Below are positions 20,068 through 30,808 of a stretch of 64,000 nt of DNA, in pieces. The stretch lies in the NCBI GenBank assembly GCA_030374765.1, contig JARGXX010000121.1, forward strand, positions 558,001 through 622,000. Direction: 5' to 3'. Each line of letters begins with the position of its first letter. Within the stretch, counting starts at the first letter, position 1. A model generated the notes under the pieces. The model was not told where the DNA came from, did no database searches, and saw nothing but the letters and a program-made list of their open reading frames with translations. A program made the position numbers and the translations under genes. The DNA comes from Agarophyton chilense. Its lineage: Eukaryota; Rhodophyta; Florideophyceae; Gracilariales; Gracilariaceae.

Positions 20068-23000
20068 TTATTTCTCTTGGGCGTTTACCAGCGTGGCTGG
20101 GAGTGCGGTCCCCGCAAGGCGGTGGTATCGCATTACCGCGGAGCGCGGGAGGTGCTCGATGGGCTCCGGGGTGTCCCAGTCCGGCCCGTATCCGTACCAG
20201 CGGTTCCGGTACTGGAGCACCCCGTGCTCATCGTAGCTATGTCCGACGATTCGGTCGAGGACGTACTCCTGCACGTAAACTTGCCGGCCTTGCCGGGTGG
20301 TGGTGACCCGAGCCTCAGCGCCGTGTGGTGCTGGGCTCGTCGTCGCCTGTTCCGGGTCACCCGGTTTGTCATTCCGCTCTGCAGTTGTTGCCGGGTTGCC
20401 GGGGCTGCCGTACCGCTTCGCGGAAGTTGCCGGCGCGGCCGGGTTGTGTTCCCGCTGGGCGGTAGGGGCTTCCCTGAAGTCCGATCTTACCGCGAGTTTT
20501 CAGTGGTCCTTCCGTCTTGGTGACGGTTCGCCGAAGGCCTCCGCTTGATTTGCGGCATGCGACGTTCCCATTGGTGGGCAGTTTCCGCCGTGCAGTGCGC
20601 CGTGGGTGGTGAGTGGTTCACCGTCCCGGCGGTCCGCGTCCGCGGGGTGGCTGTCAGCCAATGACCGGGATGCCGGGTGCCCATTGGTCCGATCTCCCGC
20701 CCGGGTCACGTGACCCTGAGGACGGGTGGTCGGGCCATCGCGGACGGTTGGCTCCGATTGTTCGGCAAGGGAGGCGGTTTTTGACTTGTCGCTGCGCCCG
20801 TTTTCCCCCATGCGATTCGTACCGTTCTCAACGAAGTGGCTCGCTAGACCTGCTTGCGCAGCGCCCGCCGGAGTACCGGTATCGACCGAAACGCTCGTTG
20901 TGCGACCGCGAATGCGCGGGGAGCCCTTAGTTGCTTCCACGCGATGCGGAGCGTCCGTAGGGTCTCGCTTCCCAGCTTCGGGTCTTCGAGCGCCTTGGTT
21001 CCCCTTGCGGGGTTGCGTGGCGGTCGGATTGACTGCCGCGTCCCGCGGGAGCGGAGTAACGTCCAGCGACGATGCTGGATGCCCGCTCGAGGGCCTTGCC
21101 CGGGGTCTCCGGTTAAACTTCCGTTGCGACGGCGATGCTTCCGCGATTGAGCGGGTCCCCTCCCCCTCCTTAGGGCCGCGAGGGCCAGGTGTTTCCGGCA
21201 TTGCCGGTGGTTCCGATAAAGTCGGTATATAGGAGAGACCCCATGGGGGGTGCGGTACCACGGCGGGGCGTGGTCCCACCGTTGTACCCGTGGTATGCGA
21301 GGCCGTTTCGACGGGGGCTGATGCGTTTTCCACCTGCGGCGGTGGGGCGGCTACGATGCGGTCTTGTGAAAGACGTTCGTGGTCGCCGTTCTTGTCCACC
21401 ACAACGGTACCGGGGAGGGAGGACACGACCCGGAACGGACCTTCAGCGACAGGCGAGAGCTTGTGACGCTTGTCGGTCCGGGGGTTGTAGTACTCCCGGC
21501 TAACGAACACGTAGGTTCCCGGCTTGGGCGGTGCCGGTAGTGGTCCGCGTAAGCGGTTATCAAAGTCCCGCTTGTAGGCGGCCTGGGCACGTTCCATGGA
21601 CTTCCGGGCGACTGGTACGAGCTTGGTAATCCAGTTCTTCCACTTGAGGTGGTACTGGCCCACGGATGGGAAAGAGTTGATCCTGTGTTGGGGTTCGACC
21701 GCCACTGGCGGGCGTGTCCTGGAGAGCACAAGCTCGAAGGGAGTCAGACCGGTTGTCCGGTGGACCTACGTGTTGTAGGCGTAGGTGATAGCATCAGAAT
21801 AAATGTCCCACGTCATTGGGTGATGGGATACGTAGGAGCGTAGCGACGCGAATAGGGTGCAGTTGAAGCGTTCCACCTGCCCGTTTGTTTGCGGGTGGTA
21901 GGTGGTAGTAAACAGGTTCTTGACGTCGAGGATGCGGCAGACGTCCTGAAAGAACTTAGAGGCGAACTCCTTACCGTTATCGGATAGAACCTCTATCGGA
22001 GGGCCATAAACGAACGCCCAGTGCTTAACGAAGGCGTTCGCAACCGTGAAAGCGGTGATCTTCCGTAAAGGTACGGTGTGCACCAGCTTCGAAAAGCGGT
22101 CAGTGATAACCAAGAAGAACTTGTTTCCCTTGCGCGTCTTGAGTATAGGCCCGAGAATGTCGATTGCGACAAACTCGAGGGGCGCCCTTGCGGGGAAAAG
22201 CTTCATCCATTTGGAGTGCTTCCGGAGTTTCACCCGGTTCTTTGCGCATTGGGTGCAGAACTGCACCGTAGCGTATCAATCAACCGCCATAGTGGGCCAA
22301 TAAAAGTCCCTTCGCAGGGTTAGATAAAGTTTTCTCCCACCGGAGTGTCCCCCGAGGGTCGGGTAGTGTGAGAGATGGAGCACCCTGGTTTGCAGGGTGT
22401 GGGGGACCACGATCTGGGATCGTTGGTCCACCGTCCGGACGAGGTAACCGATGTCGTTTACCTCGAACGGGAGGTCCTCTCCACCGTATAGGCGGGCCCG
22501 TATGCGCGTGCAGAACGGGTCGCCGAACTGTTCTCGGATCATCTCCTCGGTGGAGATGGGTACAAAGGTCCCGGGTACGGGTGTTTCATTCTCGCGCGCT
22601 GCGAGTAGCTCATCCATTTCCATGGTGTCTTCTCCGGTTTCGGGCCAATCCGACTCCGTCGGTGTTTCCCCTTCCAAGGTAAAGCACGGGATCTCGTCGA
22701 CCTCCGGGTCGGCAAGTGCTCCACCTGTCGTAGGTAATCGAGAGAAGGCGTCTGCTTGGGTGTTCTGGACACCCTTTTTGTAGACGACCTCGAAGTCGAA
22801 TTCCGCCAAGCGGAGGCGCCACCGCATTAAGCGTCCAGAAGGATCTGCGATGTGCAGCAGCCACCTCAACGAGGCATGGTCCGTGTACTCGGTGAAATGA
22901 GCGCCCATGAGGTATGGGCGCAGAGTGGATAGCGCCCAGACCACTGCGAGGCACTCCTTCTCGGAGACCGAGTAGTTGCGCTCGTGGACGTTCAGCGTGC

Positions 23001-25268
23001 GGGACCAATAGCCAATTGGTTTGCGTTCCCCCTCGGGGGTGGTTTGGAACAGTGCGCAGCCCACCTGGTGGTCGCTGGCGTCGGTGTCGATGGAGTAGGG
23101 AAGCCCAGGTTTGGGCAAGGATAGGATGGGAGCTGTCGTAACTGCCTTAATCAAGGAGCGAAAAGATTCCGACTGATTGGTGGTAAATGGCGCAAGCTTC
23201 GGTGGCTGGCTCTTCCGCAGTAGCGCGTTTAGCGGAGCGGCGATATCCGAGAAACTCGGTATAAACCGTCGATAGACGTTGACCAGACCTAAAAAGGAGC
23301 GGAGCTCCGTTCCAGTACGGGGCTCCTTCGCCTCGCAGAGAGAGACTTGATACGAACTTGTTCGATCATTAACCGTCCTGGACGGATGACGTGCCCGAGA
23401 TACTTCACCGTGTCGGTGAAGAACTCGCACTTCCTCAACTTGAGGGTTATTCCTGCGTCTCGCAGTACGGTCATCACGTCCCGCACGTGGGTCAGGTGAT
23501 CGTCCAGGTTTCTGGAAAAGACAATGATGTCATCCCAGTAGACAAGGCACGTGCGCCACTTGAAACGCGACATCAGTATGTCTATTGCCCTTTGAAAGGT
23601 GGCCGGTGCATTGGTTAAACCAAACGGCATCCGCTTGAAACGATAGGAACCCGAGTGGCAAACAAACGCGGTTTTGTCTCGGTCCTCTCCCCGGACTGGG
23701 ACTTGCCAGTAGCCCCAGTTAGCATCCAGAGCCGTAAACACGGTAGCGTCCCCGAGCGAGTCGATACACTCGTCCATGCGCGGGATCGGGTAGGTGTCCC
23801 TCACGGTGACGGCATTGAGGCGGCGTTAGTCAACACAAAACCGCCACGTGCCGTCAGACTTGAGGGCCAGCACCACCGGTGAAGCCCAAGGAGATTAGGC
23901 GGGCTCGATGACTCCAGCACGGAGCATCTTGTCCACCTAAAACTCTTCCTCCTCCCGAGCTTTCGGTCCCGCCCCGTAAGGGGGTTGTGCAACCGGACGT
24001 GCGTCCGGTAGCAAGTCTATCCGATGTTCGGTTGTATTGATCTCACCCAGTGAGCCGTCCCACATTGTGGTAAACTCGCGTAGCATTCCGCGTAAGCAGT
24101 CCCGGTGTGAGACCGGTACATGACTCAGGTCCAGGTCCTCGAGGGCCTTGATCGGGTCTATCTTATCGTAGCTCGTAGGCTGTGCCCTGGTGTCAGGTGT
24201 GGGAACCGACGAGGTCGGGAATGCATCCATCTTGACGGTTTTATCGAGCGCCAACTGCTGTGCCTCCCCGGAGGTTTCCGCACCGGATTCCGGGAGACCA
24301 TCCTCAATAGAGCGGGTTATTCCGAGTACTTTGGCAGCCGTCATCTTTGTAGGGAGCATCGCGAGCGGGTGCGGCGTCATAGACCCAATGACTTGGTTCT
24401 TTGCCAGCGTCTGGGGACCCTTCCCCAGATTGGCAACCAACACCCTGAAAGGGGAATTCGGCGTGACTTGCACGATTCCGTTCGCAACGGTTAACTGAAA
24501 TTTCTCGTACAACGAGGGCAAGGGCTGAACAACCCGAAGACCGTGTTGACGGGAATTGACTGAAACCATAACCTGGCTCTCCGGGGGTATGGTTACTGAC
24601 GAGGCAACGCGTAGCTTCGAAGAATCCCGGTTCGCCGGTGTGGGTTCCTGCGCAGCAGGTAGAGGAACGTGTTTCCTCGATTCCCGCTTCAGCGGTTGAC
24701 GAATAATGTGGACGGTCGATCCGTCCTCAAGTTCCACCTGCTTAAGGCGTGGGCGGATGGCGTCGACAAACCTGTCGCAGTAGTCACATCCCAGTATAAC
24801 TGGCGCGGCCAGCGAGAGGCACACAATAAAAGTTAGTTTAACCACCATCCGCCCTAGCCTGACGACCAGGTCGATCACACCAGCCGTTTTCAACGGGTTG
24901 TTATTGGCGTACGACACGTCGGGTACCGTTTCAGAACGGATGAGTGACCGCAATGGCGGGGGTAAAACCGATTCCACAATAAAGTTCGGCCCAGCACCTG
25001 TATCCAGAACAGTGAGATGTCTCACCATAAACTGCGTGTGCAGACCAAGGTCAGCGTAAACCTTGTAGTTACGCTTGGCCATTACCAAGACTCTATCCGA
25101 GATCCGGTTATTTCTAATCCGTATCCACGGTCGACGCAACATACCGAAGTGTTTAGAGTCCGCGTCTGCGGTGTCCTTCCTTGTCAGGATTTTCACCGGG
25201 GAGCGAGGTATCGGCGCCTCGGGCGTCGTCAGCCTCAACTCTGAGGACGCCTCTCCCGAAGGGGACAC
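20068..25268 (-). pseudogene. pol of element B: protease to chromodomain
   Basis: The domain order is as in A: protease with LDTGAGPNFI; RT with YWDDIIVFS; RNase H with DTDASDHQVGCALF; integrase with AIDILGP, LSDNGKEF and GQVERFN; an HKLSPVAEGPFRVV linker; and a chromodomain (YVLDRIVGHSYDEHG) ending near 20068. It is nearly identical to A in most stretches. It is more decayed, with about four breaks. The shared break pattern with A shows that both derive from one already defective copy, or that one arose from the other by duplication. Confidence 0.88.
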
Positions 25269-25290
25269 TCCCTCTATTCTTTTCCCTGTA
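25250..25290 (-). promoter_or_regulatory. Candidate -1 frameshift site at the gag-pol junction of B
   Basis: The same heptamer G-GGA-AAA, gag stop and small TCCC...GGGA hairpin as in A are present, and pol is again in the -1 frame. Confidence 0.55.
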
Positions 25291-27393
25291 CAGGGTCCTG
25301 GTCGGGCGAAGGCCCGACTTCCTCGGCAACGAGTGCATGATTCCGTTGCACGGTAGCTACCGCAGGAGCGGGTTGAGATCCACCAGCGTGGTTTGGCGCT
25401 GGTGCGGCGCGTGCCGGCTGAGCCGGTTTGTACCGATAATTCGGAGTGTGAGCCAATGCCTTGGGGAAGTCCGTCTTCGCGCGGAGATATGACGTGAGTG
25501 GCACGGAGCCCTTCTCCTGCGGGGAGAGGGCTTCGTAATTATCCACCACTCGCGCCATATCGCGTAGCGATAAAAGGCATTGCGGGGAGGTGTGCCCGCG
25601 CTCGTAGCACAAGTGGCACACCAACGTCACTCTCGCGTTTCGCGGTACGGCATTCCGAGCATCGGTGTATCTCCCGGGTTCCCGGTTTCCAACCCATCCA
25701 GGGCGCTGACTTCGTGTCATTCCGTTCGAGTACGGCATACGGGGACCGGAGTGCAGCGATAATTTAGATAGAAGACCTGCCCGTTCTCCGTGTCCCTTGC
25801 AGTTGAGTCAACCAAGCCATCCGTCGTAGACGGTAATTCCGTTGTCGGAATAGATAAAACATCGTTATGGATGACATTCATATTGTCATAACCCTGTTTT
25901 GGGATACCATCCGTCGCAAATAACGGTGAAGAAGAGTCCGACTCAAGCAGCAATGTCTTAGCGGCCTTCGACCGGGTTCCCGGATTGCGTGCACGTAGTG
26001 CATCTCCCTCTGCGCGGGCAAACTGTACGAGTTCAAAGTAGGTCACCTTCGGCTCTTGTTCCCTGTAACGGGCGACAAGAGTCTTGATGGCTGGATCCAA
26101 GCCATCAATGAACATCGTACAGCGTTCCCCAGCGGGGTATACATTACCACAACAGTGGAAAGCTTTATTCAGGGGTACCGAGTAATCGGTCTCAAGCTCG
26201 CCGGAGCGTTGTCGAGTGTCTCGCAAAGCGAGTATTGCCGCTTGTATCGCGTAGTTGGTTGCGTAGGAACGCAGGAGGTACTGCACGGCCTCGGGCAAGC
26301 AGGTCACACCTCCTTCGGAGGCTCGCGACTAGCCCCGAACCGACAAAAACTGATCTTCAGCGACACCCCGTAGAAAGTAGGGTAGCGCCAAGTAGGCTTG
26401 TCCTTCGTTCATTCCGAGTAAATCGGCTTCCGCTACAAAGCGGTGTAGGAAATACAAGACCAGAATTGGATCATCCCCAGTAAACCACTGGTTACGAAGT
26501 GAAAGCTGCATCCGCTTGATGCAGTCTTTCACTTTACCCGTGTCACGCGGTGTCCGACCTAAAGAGGAATCTTCTAGCCGGTAATACCGGTAGGACAGGA
26601 TTGTCCTGTACAGAGGGTTGGTGGGCTTCAAGGTTTTGAGGCCCGGATGTCGCCGACCCTTGGGGCGCGACCGGATGGCCCCGTAGGTGGCAGAGGACCG
26701 CTTTGAGCGGGAAGAGCGCCCATAACGATCTTGTGGGTCATCGCTCACCGACGAATCGGAACTCTCCGAGTCACTCGGTTTAACGTCCGACTCAGATGAT
26801 GAGTCGGACGGGTGTCCGTGCTTACGGTCAGAATCCTGGTTCTTCCGGCTCTTCCGGTTCCGCGACTGGGTCTCCCGATGAGAGACAACCGGTCTAGCCG
26901 CGTTCGCGGGCGAGATTAACGTCCTCTCGACCGACTCAAATCTGCTTCGGAGACGCTTGAAGCGATTCGCCATACCTTCTGCGAAGGAAGAAGGAGCGCC
27001 TGAACACTCGAGTAGTGTATTGACGTCCGACCGCAATACGCGGATATCCTCGGCTAACTCACTTGTAGGGGGGTTAGCGAGGCTTCCTCGTAAAGAGGTG
27101 AACTCCCTCGAGAGGGTATTGTGAGCAGCCCGAAGGGAGCGGAGCTGCTCTTCCAAGCGTACAACCCGCGCTTGGTCGACCAACCGCGGAGGCGGAGAAA
27201 CCACCGTTGCGACGGTCGTTAACCCGGAATCGGGCTGCGGGTCTTCAGTGCCGGTGACCGGTATCTCCCGGGAAGCCGGTGTTGGAGCCAGGGCCTGTGG
27301 AACATCAGTGCCTCTGGCATCACCGCTCTGGCGGGAACGGCTGCGTGTTGCAGGAGGCTCCATGCTAGGCGGTTTCCTTGGCATTGGCCACAT
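25274..27393 (-). pseudogene. gag of element B
   Basis: It is homologous to the gag of A, starting at the matching MWPMPRKPPSMEPP. The Ser/Asp-rich middle, the capsid-like core (LKPTNPLYRTILSYRYYRLED, WFTGDDPILVLYFLHRF) and the knuckle CHLCYERGHTSPQC are all present. It carries about two breaks. Confidence 0.85.
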
Positions 27394-27486
27394 CGTCTCG
27401 ACGAAAGAATAGAAAGCAAACCGTTGAGACCAGGGAAAACCCGTTAAACGGAAAACAACCTCAGAGAGGACACAAGCGGTCTTGAC

Positions 27487-27504
27487 TTCTAAGTCGGGAG
27501 ACCA
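27487..27504 (-). promoter_or_regulatory. Primer-binding site of element B (tRNA-Tyr type)
   Basis: TGGTCTCCCGACTTAGAA stands on the minus strand three bases inside LTR 3 and is identical to the site in A. Confidence 0.75.
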
Positions 27505-27507
27505 ATT

Positions 27508-28372
27508 TGTAGGACAATGCCCCCAAGGGGGAAAACCCACGAAGACGTCCGGATCTTCCTCTCACGAGGTAACCGGCGCGGTAGAGCCCTCCCAGGGATC
27601 GGCGCGCAATGGCAGGTGTAAGCCGGAGCCGAACCGTCGCGACGGGCGCACGGAGGCTGAAAGAAGCCGAGAATATCCGCTGAAGCGGTGCTTGCGTATC
27701 CTCTGAGGAGGCAAAACCCACGAGAGTGGCGAGCACGACAGGTGTCAGTGCGAGCCGCAAGAGCGGGAATTGCCCAATGAAGGGGAGGAAAAGGGAAGGA
27801 AAATGGGAACGGAGGCAAGAGGGCGAGGTTGACCACGAGTCGCAAGAGGGGACTCGGGAATAGCCGGCACTGCCGGGTGTAGCAAACCGTATACACGGGC
27901 GGAACCACGAAAGTGAGAATAGATACCCAACACACAAAGGCTGCTTGAACGTCCACGGGGGTTGGGAAGCCGTGCACCACGGGAAATCCCTCCGTAAGGA
28001 GTTGTATATCCGCGCAGGCGGTTCGACCCAGAGCCAAGATCTGGAAGACCAAGATCACCCTTGTTGGGGAGACTTTACTGGACCGGCGGCCGCGAGGCCG
28101 GCGGCCTAAATACTGTAGTCACCGTAGAATACAATAAATAAAGTCTATCCTAAATAGCTAAATGTCCGTCTAACAAAAAGGGCCAATCTGGCGGCCACGT
28201 GTCGCGCGGGCGGTGCGGCCACGTGTATGGCACCCGGTCCCGCCGGTGCATCACCGGGGTTCCGGCCATCGCCGTGAAAACGGATTACTCCTACTCATAA
28301 CGAGGTTGCACGCCGGAGGCTCCGGAAGAAACTTAAGTCCCCAAAAACCTCCCTGGAGGACGTTGCTCTTCA
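27508..28372 (-). repeat. LTR 3 (5' LTR of element B)
   Basis: This is an 865-bp LTR, TG...CA, with a single copy of the 85-bp unit. It is followed by only 54 bp of older sequence before element C begins. Confidence 0.9.
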
Positions 28373-28426
28373 GTCTTTGCGCTGTGCTGCGTAGATATCG
28401 GTGGCCTGATGATCTCAGCTGATTAC

Positions 28427-28578
28427 TGTAAGCTTGTTTGTTGGGCAAGCGTACCCTTTTTCATTTTTTTCTCTCCCCTCCTTTCTCTCTACCCGGCGTC
28501 GCTGCTCGCGACGCCGGGTTTATATAATCTAATCTCCCGGGACACGTGTGGTGGGCTGTGCACCACACGTGGCCCACA
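28427..28578 (-). repeat. LTR of element C, left (3') copy
   Basis: This is a 152-bp LTR. TATATAA occurs on both strands (TTTATATAATC), so it could act as a two-way promoter. CACGTG is at 28543-28548 and 28566-28571. The GGCGTC...GACGCC arms near 28496-28517 form a hairpin (ACCCGGCGTCGCTGCTCGCG region). Confidence 0.92.
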
Positions 28579-28598
28579 CGCTCCCCCACTGAGACACG
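28579..28598 (-). promoter_or_regulatory. Polypurine tract of element C
   Basis: The minus strand reads CAGTGGGGGAGCG directly before the LTR start TGTGGGCC. This fits a polypurine tract and sets the orientation as minus. Confidence 0.65.
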
Positions 28599-28599
28599 C

Positions 28600-29030
28600 G
28601 CCATCGTGGCGCGTGTCACAAGCCAGCGTACAGTAGCTCACCAGCTCAACCTCTTGGGATTTTTCTTTTCAGATTTGCTGGAGGGTGAGCTGCAACCTAG
28701 GCAGCTTATATTGCGTGACTCCGTGCAGGTTCAGTGTGGAAACACTCGTGCGCTCCCTTTCTTTCCAACACTGCGACTCCCTCCTCACCGTCCATCTCTC
28801 CCTCCACGTTTGCGTCCTCTGCGCCGACGCGGCATCCTTACCGTCTTCGGCGCCGCCACCTTCCTCTGACTTTCTACATCTTTTGCGCTTGTTCTCTTCT
28901 ACCGCCGCTGCGAATCGTGGATCACCGCTGTGGTCCTCCTTGTGCGCCTACGTTTGTGGCACTGTACCACCTCTGCCCCGCTCCCCCTTCATATCCGCAA
29001 CCCAATTAGCGCCAGCGACTGGCTCCCCGG
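28600..29030. other. Pyrimidine-rich leader between the LTR of C and its antisense gene
   Basis: The plus strand is C/T-rich here with no conserved frame. If the antisense gene is transcribed from the LTR, this would be its 5' leader. A short ATG-started basic frame overlaps the next feature at 29031-29267. Confidence 0.4.
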
Positions 29031-29263
29031 ATGCTTAAGACTTCGAAGGCGAAGGGGCGGCGTCGTGTGGCAGAGCGTCGGGCAGGGCAGCCCTGTTCGG
29101 GCGCGCATCCGGCTGGGCCCTCGGTTTCTATGTCAAAATCAGCGAGGCAGCGCCAGCGGCGAAAGTGCCACGAAACCGCTCGCCTTTCGGCACCTTCCGC
29201 ACCACACCTTCCTAGGCCTGAACATCTCAGGAGCGCTCCGTCCGGGAATACTCGATTGCTTAA

Positions 29264-30472
29264 GTGAACCCAGAAGGAAGGAAGCCGTGTGTTGGTTTTT
29301 TCTCGTCCTGGTCCCTCCCCCCCGATGATGAGGAGGTTCCCGATCAGGGAAGCGGTGATCGTTCTATACGACCACGTACCGCCCATCGTGGCAGCGCATC
29401 CTCTCAGCGCCCTGGCCCAACTCGGACTCGCCCTCGCGTTGCGAAGAAGATCGTTCTCTCGTCTTCCTCCTCTTCCTGCTCTTCATTTTCCTCAAGTTCC
29501 TCTTCGTCTGGCACCGAGTCGGCGTCGACGGATAGTGAGTTCCACGAAGATCTCTTGGCCCACGAAAAGGGCCAGGATCCTGCACCTCGCGACTCTTCTG
29601 CTTCGAACTGGATAATCGAATCCCTCATGTATGGGTCGAACTATACCTTGGCAGGAATCAGGTTCAAGAAGGGAGTCCTCTATGCTTCAGCCAACTTTCA
29701 TGGTGGTCCTGAGCACTTCTATCGTGTTAGCGAACGATCCTTTTCCATCTCTTTCGATTATCCGGAAAGTTGCGAAGCTCTATCTTCCATTCGTAAGATC
29801 CTTTCAGGGGCGGACTGCGACGGTGCTGGAAAGGCGATTGAGGGAACCCTTCCTCGTCCTCGCAGCGACCGAGTGCGGCCTTCGACGTTAGATTCGCATT
29901 TGCGTGCGCGCATGCTGGCCATCCTCCGCCGTTTTCTTGGGGTGGCTATGCGGGTGAGCGTTCCCGGTAATCGGCCTTCCTTCTCCGGACTTCGCCGTTA
30001 TTACGATAACTCGCGTGGGTCGGTTACTTTCCCCGATACTTCCACTCCGCGATGCCTAGTGCATGCAATTGCGAATCTTGCTGATTCAGAGTGAGGTTCC
30101 GACGTCGCGCACAGGGTCCTTGACGGGCTGCGAAGATTCCGCGGCATCTTTCCTACAATCTTCTCCACCATCCGGGCCGTGCAAGCCTTCGGGCTTGGTC
30201 TGGACATGCGTCACGTTCCGCGGTCCTACTACGAGTTCACGACGTACAGAGCGGCTACTCTCACCGGACTCTACGTGGTTCGTCTCCGAACTGGAAACGA
30301 ACTTGACCACGTTGTCGGGGTCAACTTCGGAGAGGACATGATACTCGATAGCTCTGAGGAGTATCCTTTTCGTCTCTGCCCTAAAGTTCTCCATCTTTGC
30401 GGAGGCGGAGGAGAACAAACCAGAATAGCCGAGGTTCGCGAACTCTTTAAGGCTGGTCGTCAGTGCCACTAG
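29264..30472 (+). pseudogene. Antisense gene of element C with a Cys-protease-like pattern
   Basis: This gene of about 400 codons lies on the plus strand inside minus-strand element C, between integrase and the 3' LTR. The N-terminal third is Ser- and acid-rich with a long serine run. The C-terminal part is a compact domain. PRCLVHAIANL (near 30053) resembles the catalytic-Cys helix of papain/OTU-fold proteases. About 85 residues later DHVVGVNFGEDMILDSSEEY resembles their His strand and Asp/Asn turn. The order Cys, His, Asp fits that fold. It is unrelated to the antisense genes of A, B, D and F. No clear ATG opens the frame. It has about one break. Protease activity is an inference from the motif pattern only. 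Confidence 0.55.
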
Positions 30473-30808
30473 GGACCACTTCTTAGAACAGCCGTTGCTC
30501 GGCTTTATGCGTTCAGTAAAGCTTCTGGCACTTATGCGTTACAAAACTCGCCTTCCTCTTTCTTGGGTTTGGGCTCAAGTCTTGTCGCTTTATGTTAGCT
30601 CATTGACATGGAACCTAAGTCCACTTCCTTTAGTCCTGTATTCCTCCTCATCCATTCATCTTCTTTTCCTTCTTCTCTTCTTCATCACTTCTTCTTCAGT
30701 CCCACTTCTTCGTTTTTTCTTCTTCTTCACTTCTTCATCTCTCTCACATCAGAAGTCCACTTGTCCATTCACCGGCTGGCATGGTGCGACGCCATTCTCT
30801 TTACCATC

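Larger units (their letters stand above)
6471..28372 (-). mobile_element. Tandem pair of chromodomain Ty3 elements (A and B) sharing one LTR
   Basis: The order is LTR, internal A, LTR, internal B, LTR, with both internals on the minus strand and closely similar. The three LTRs lie at 6471-7334, 16965-17913 and 27508-28372. Each begins TGTAGGAC and ends TTGCTCTTCA or similar when read on the plus strand. The middle LTR serves as the 5' LTR of A and the 3' LTR of B. Outer flanks (GAAAG and GTCTT) do not form a 5-bp target duplication. The simplest origin is unequal recombination between LTRs of two copies. By eye the outer LTRs differ at about 3% of positions over the first 410 bp, so the elements are fairly young. 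A has about three breaks and B about six. Confidence 0.9.

Noticed and set aside
28427-28578. Insertion-sequence or MITE reading of the 150-bp repeats around element C
   Set aside because: They flank gag-pol with a primer site and a polypurine tract and carry a 5-bp duplication outside, so they are LTRs.
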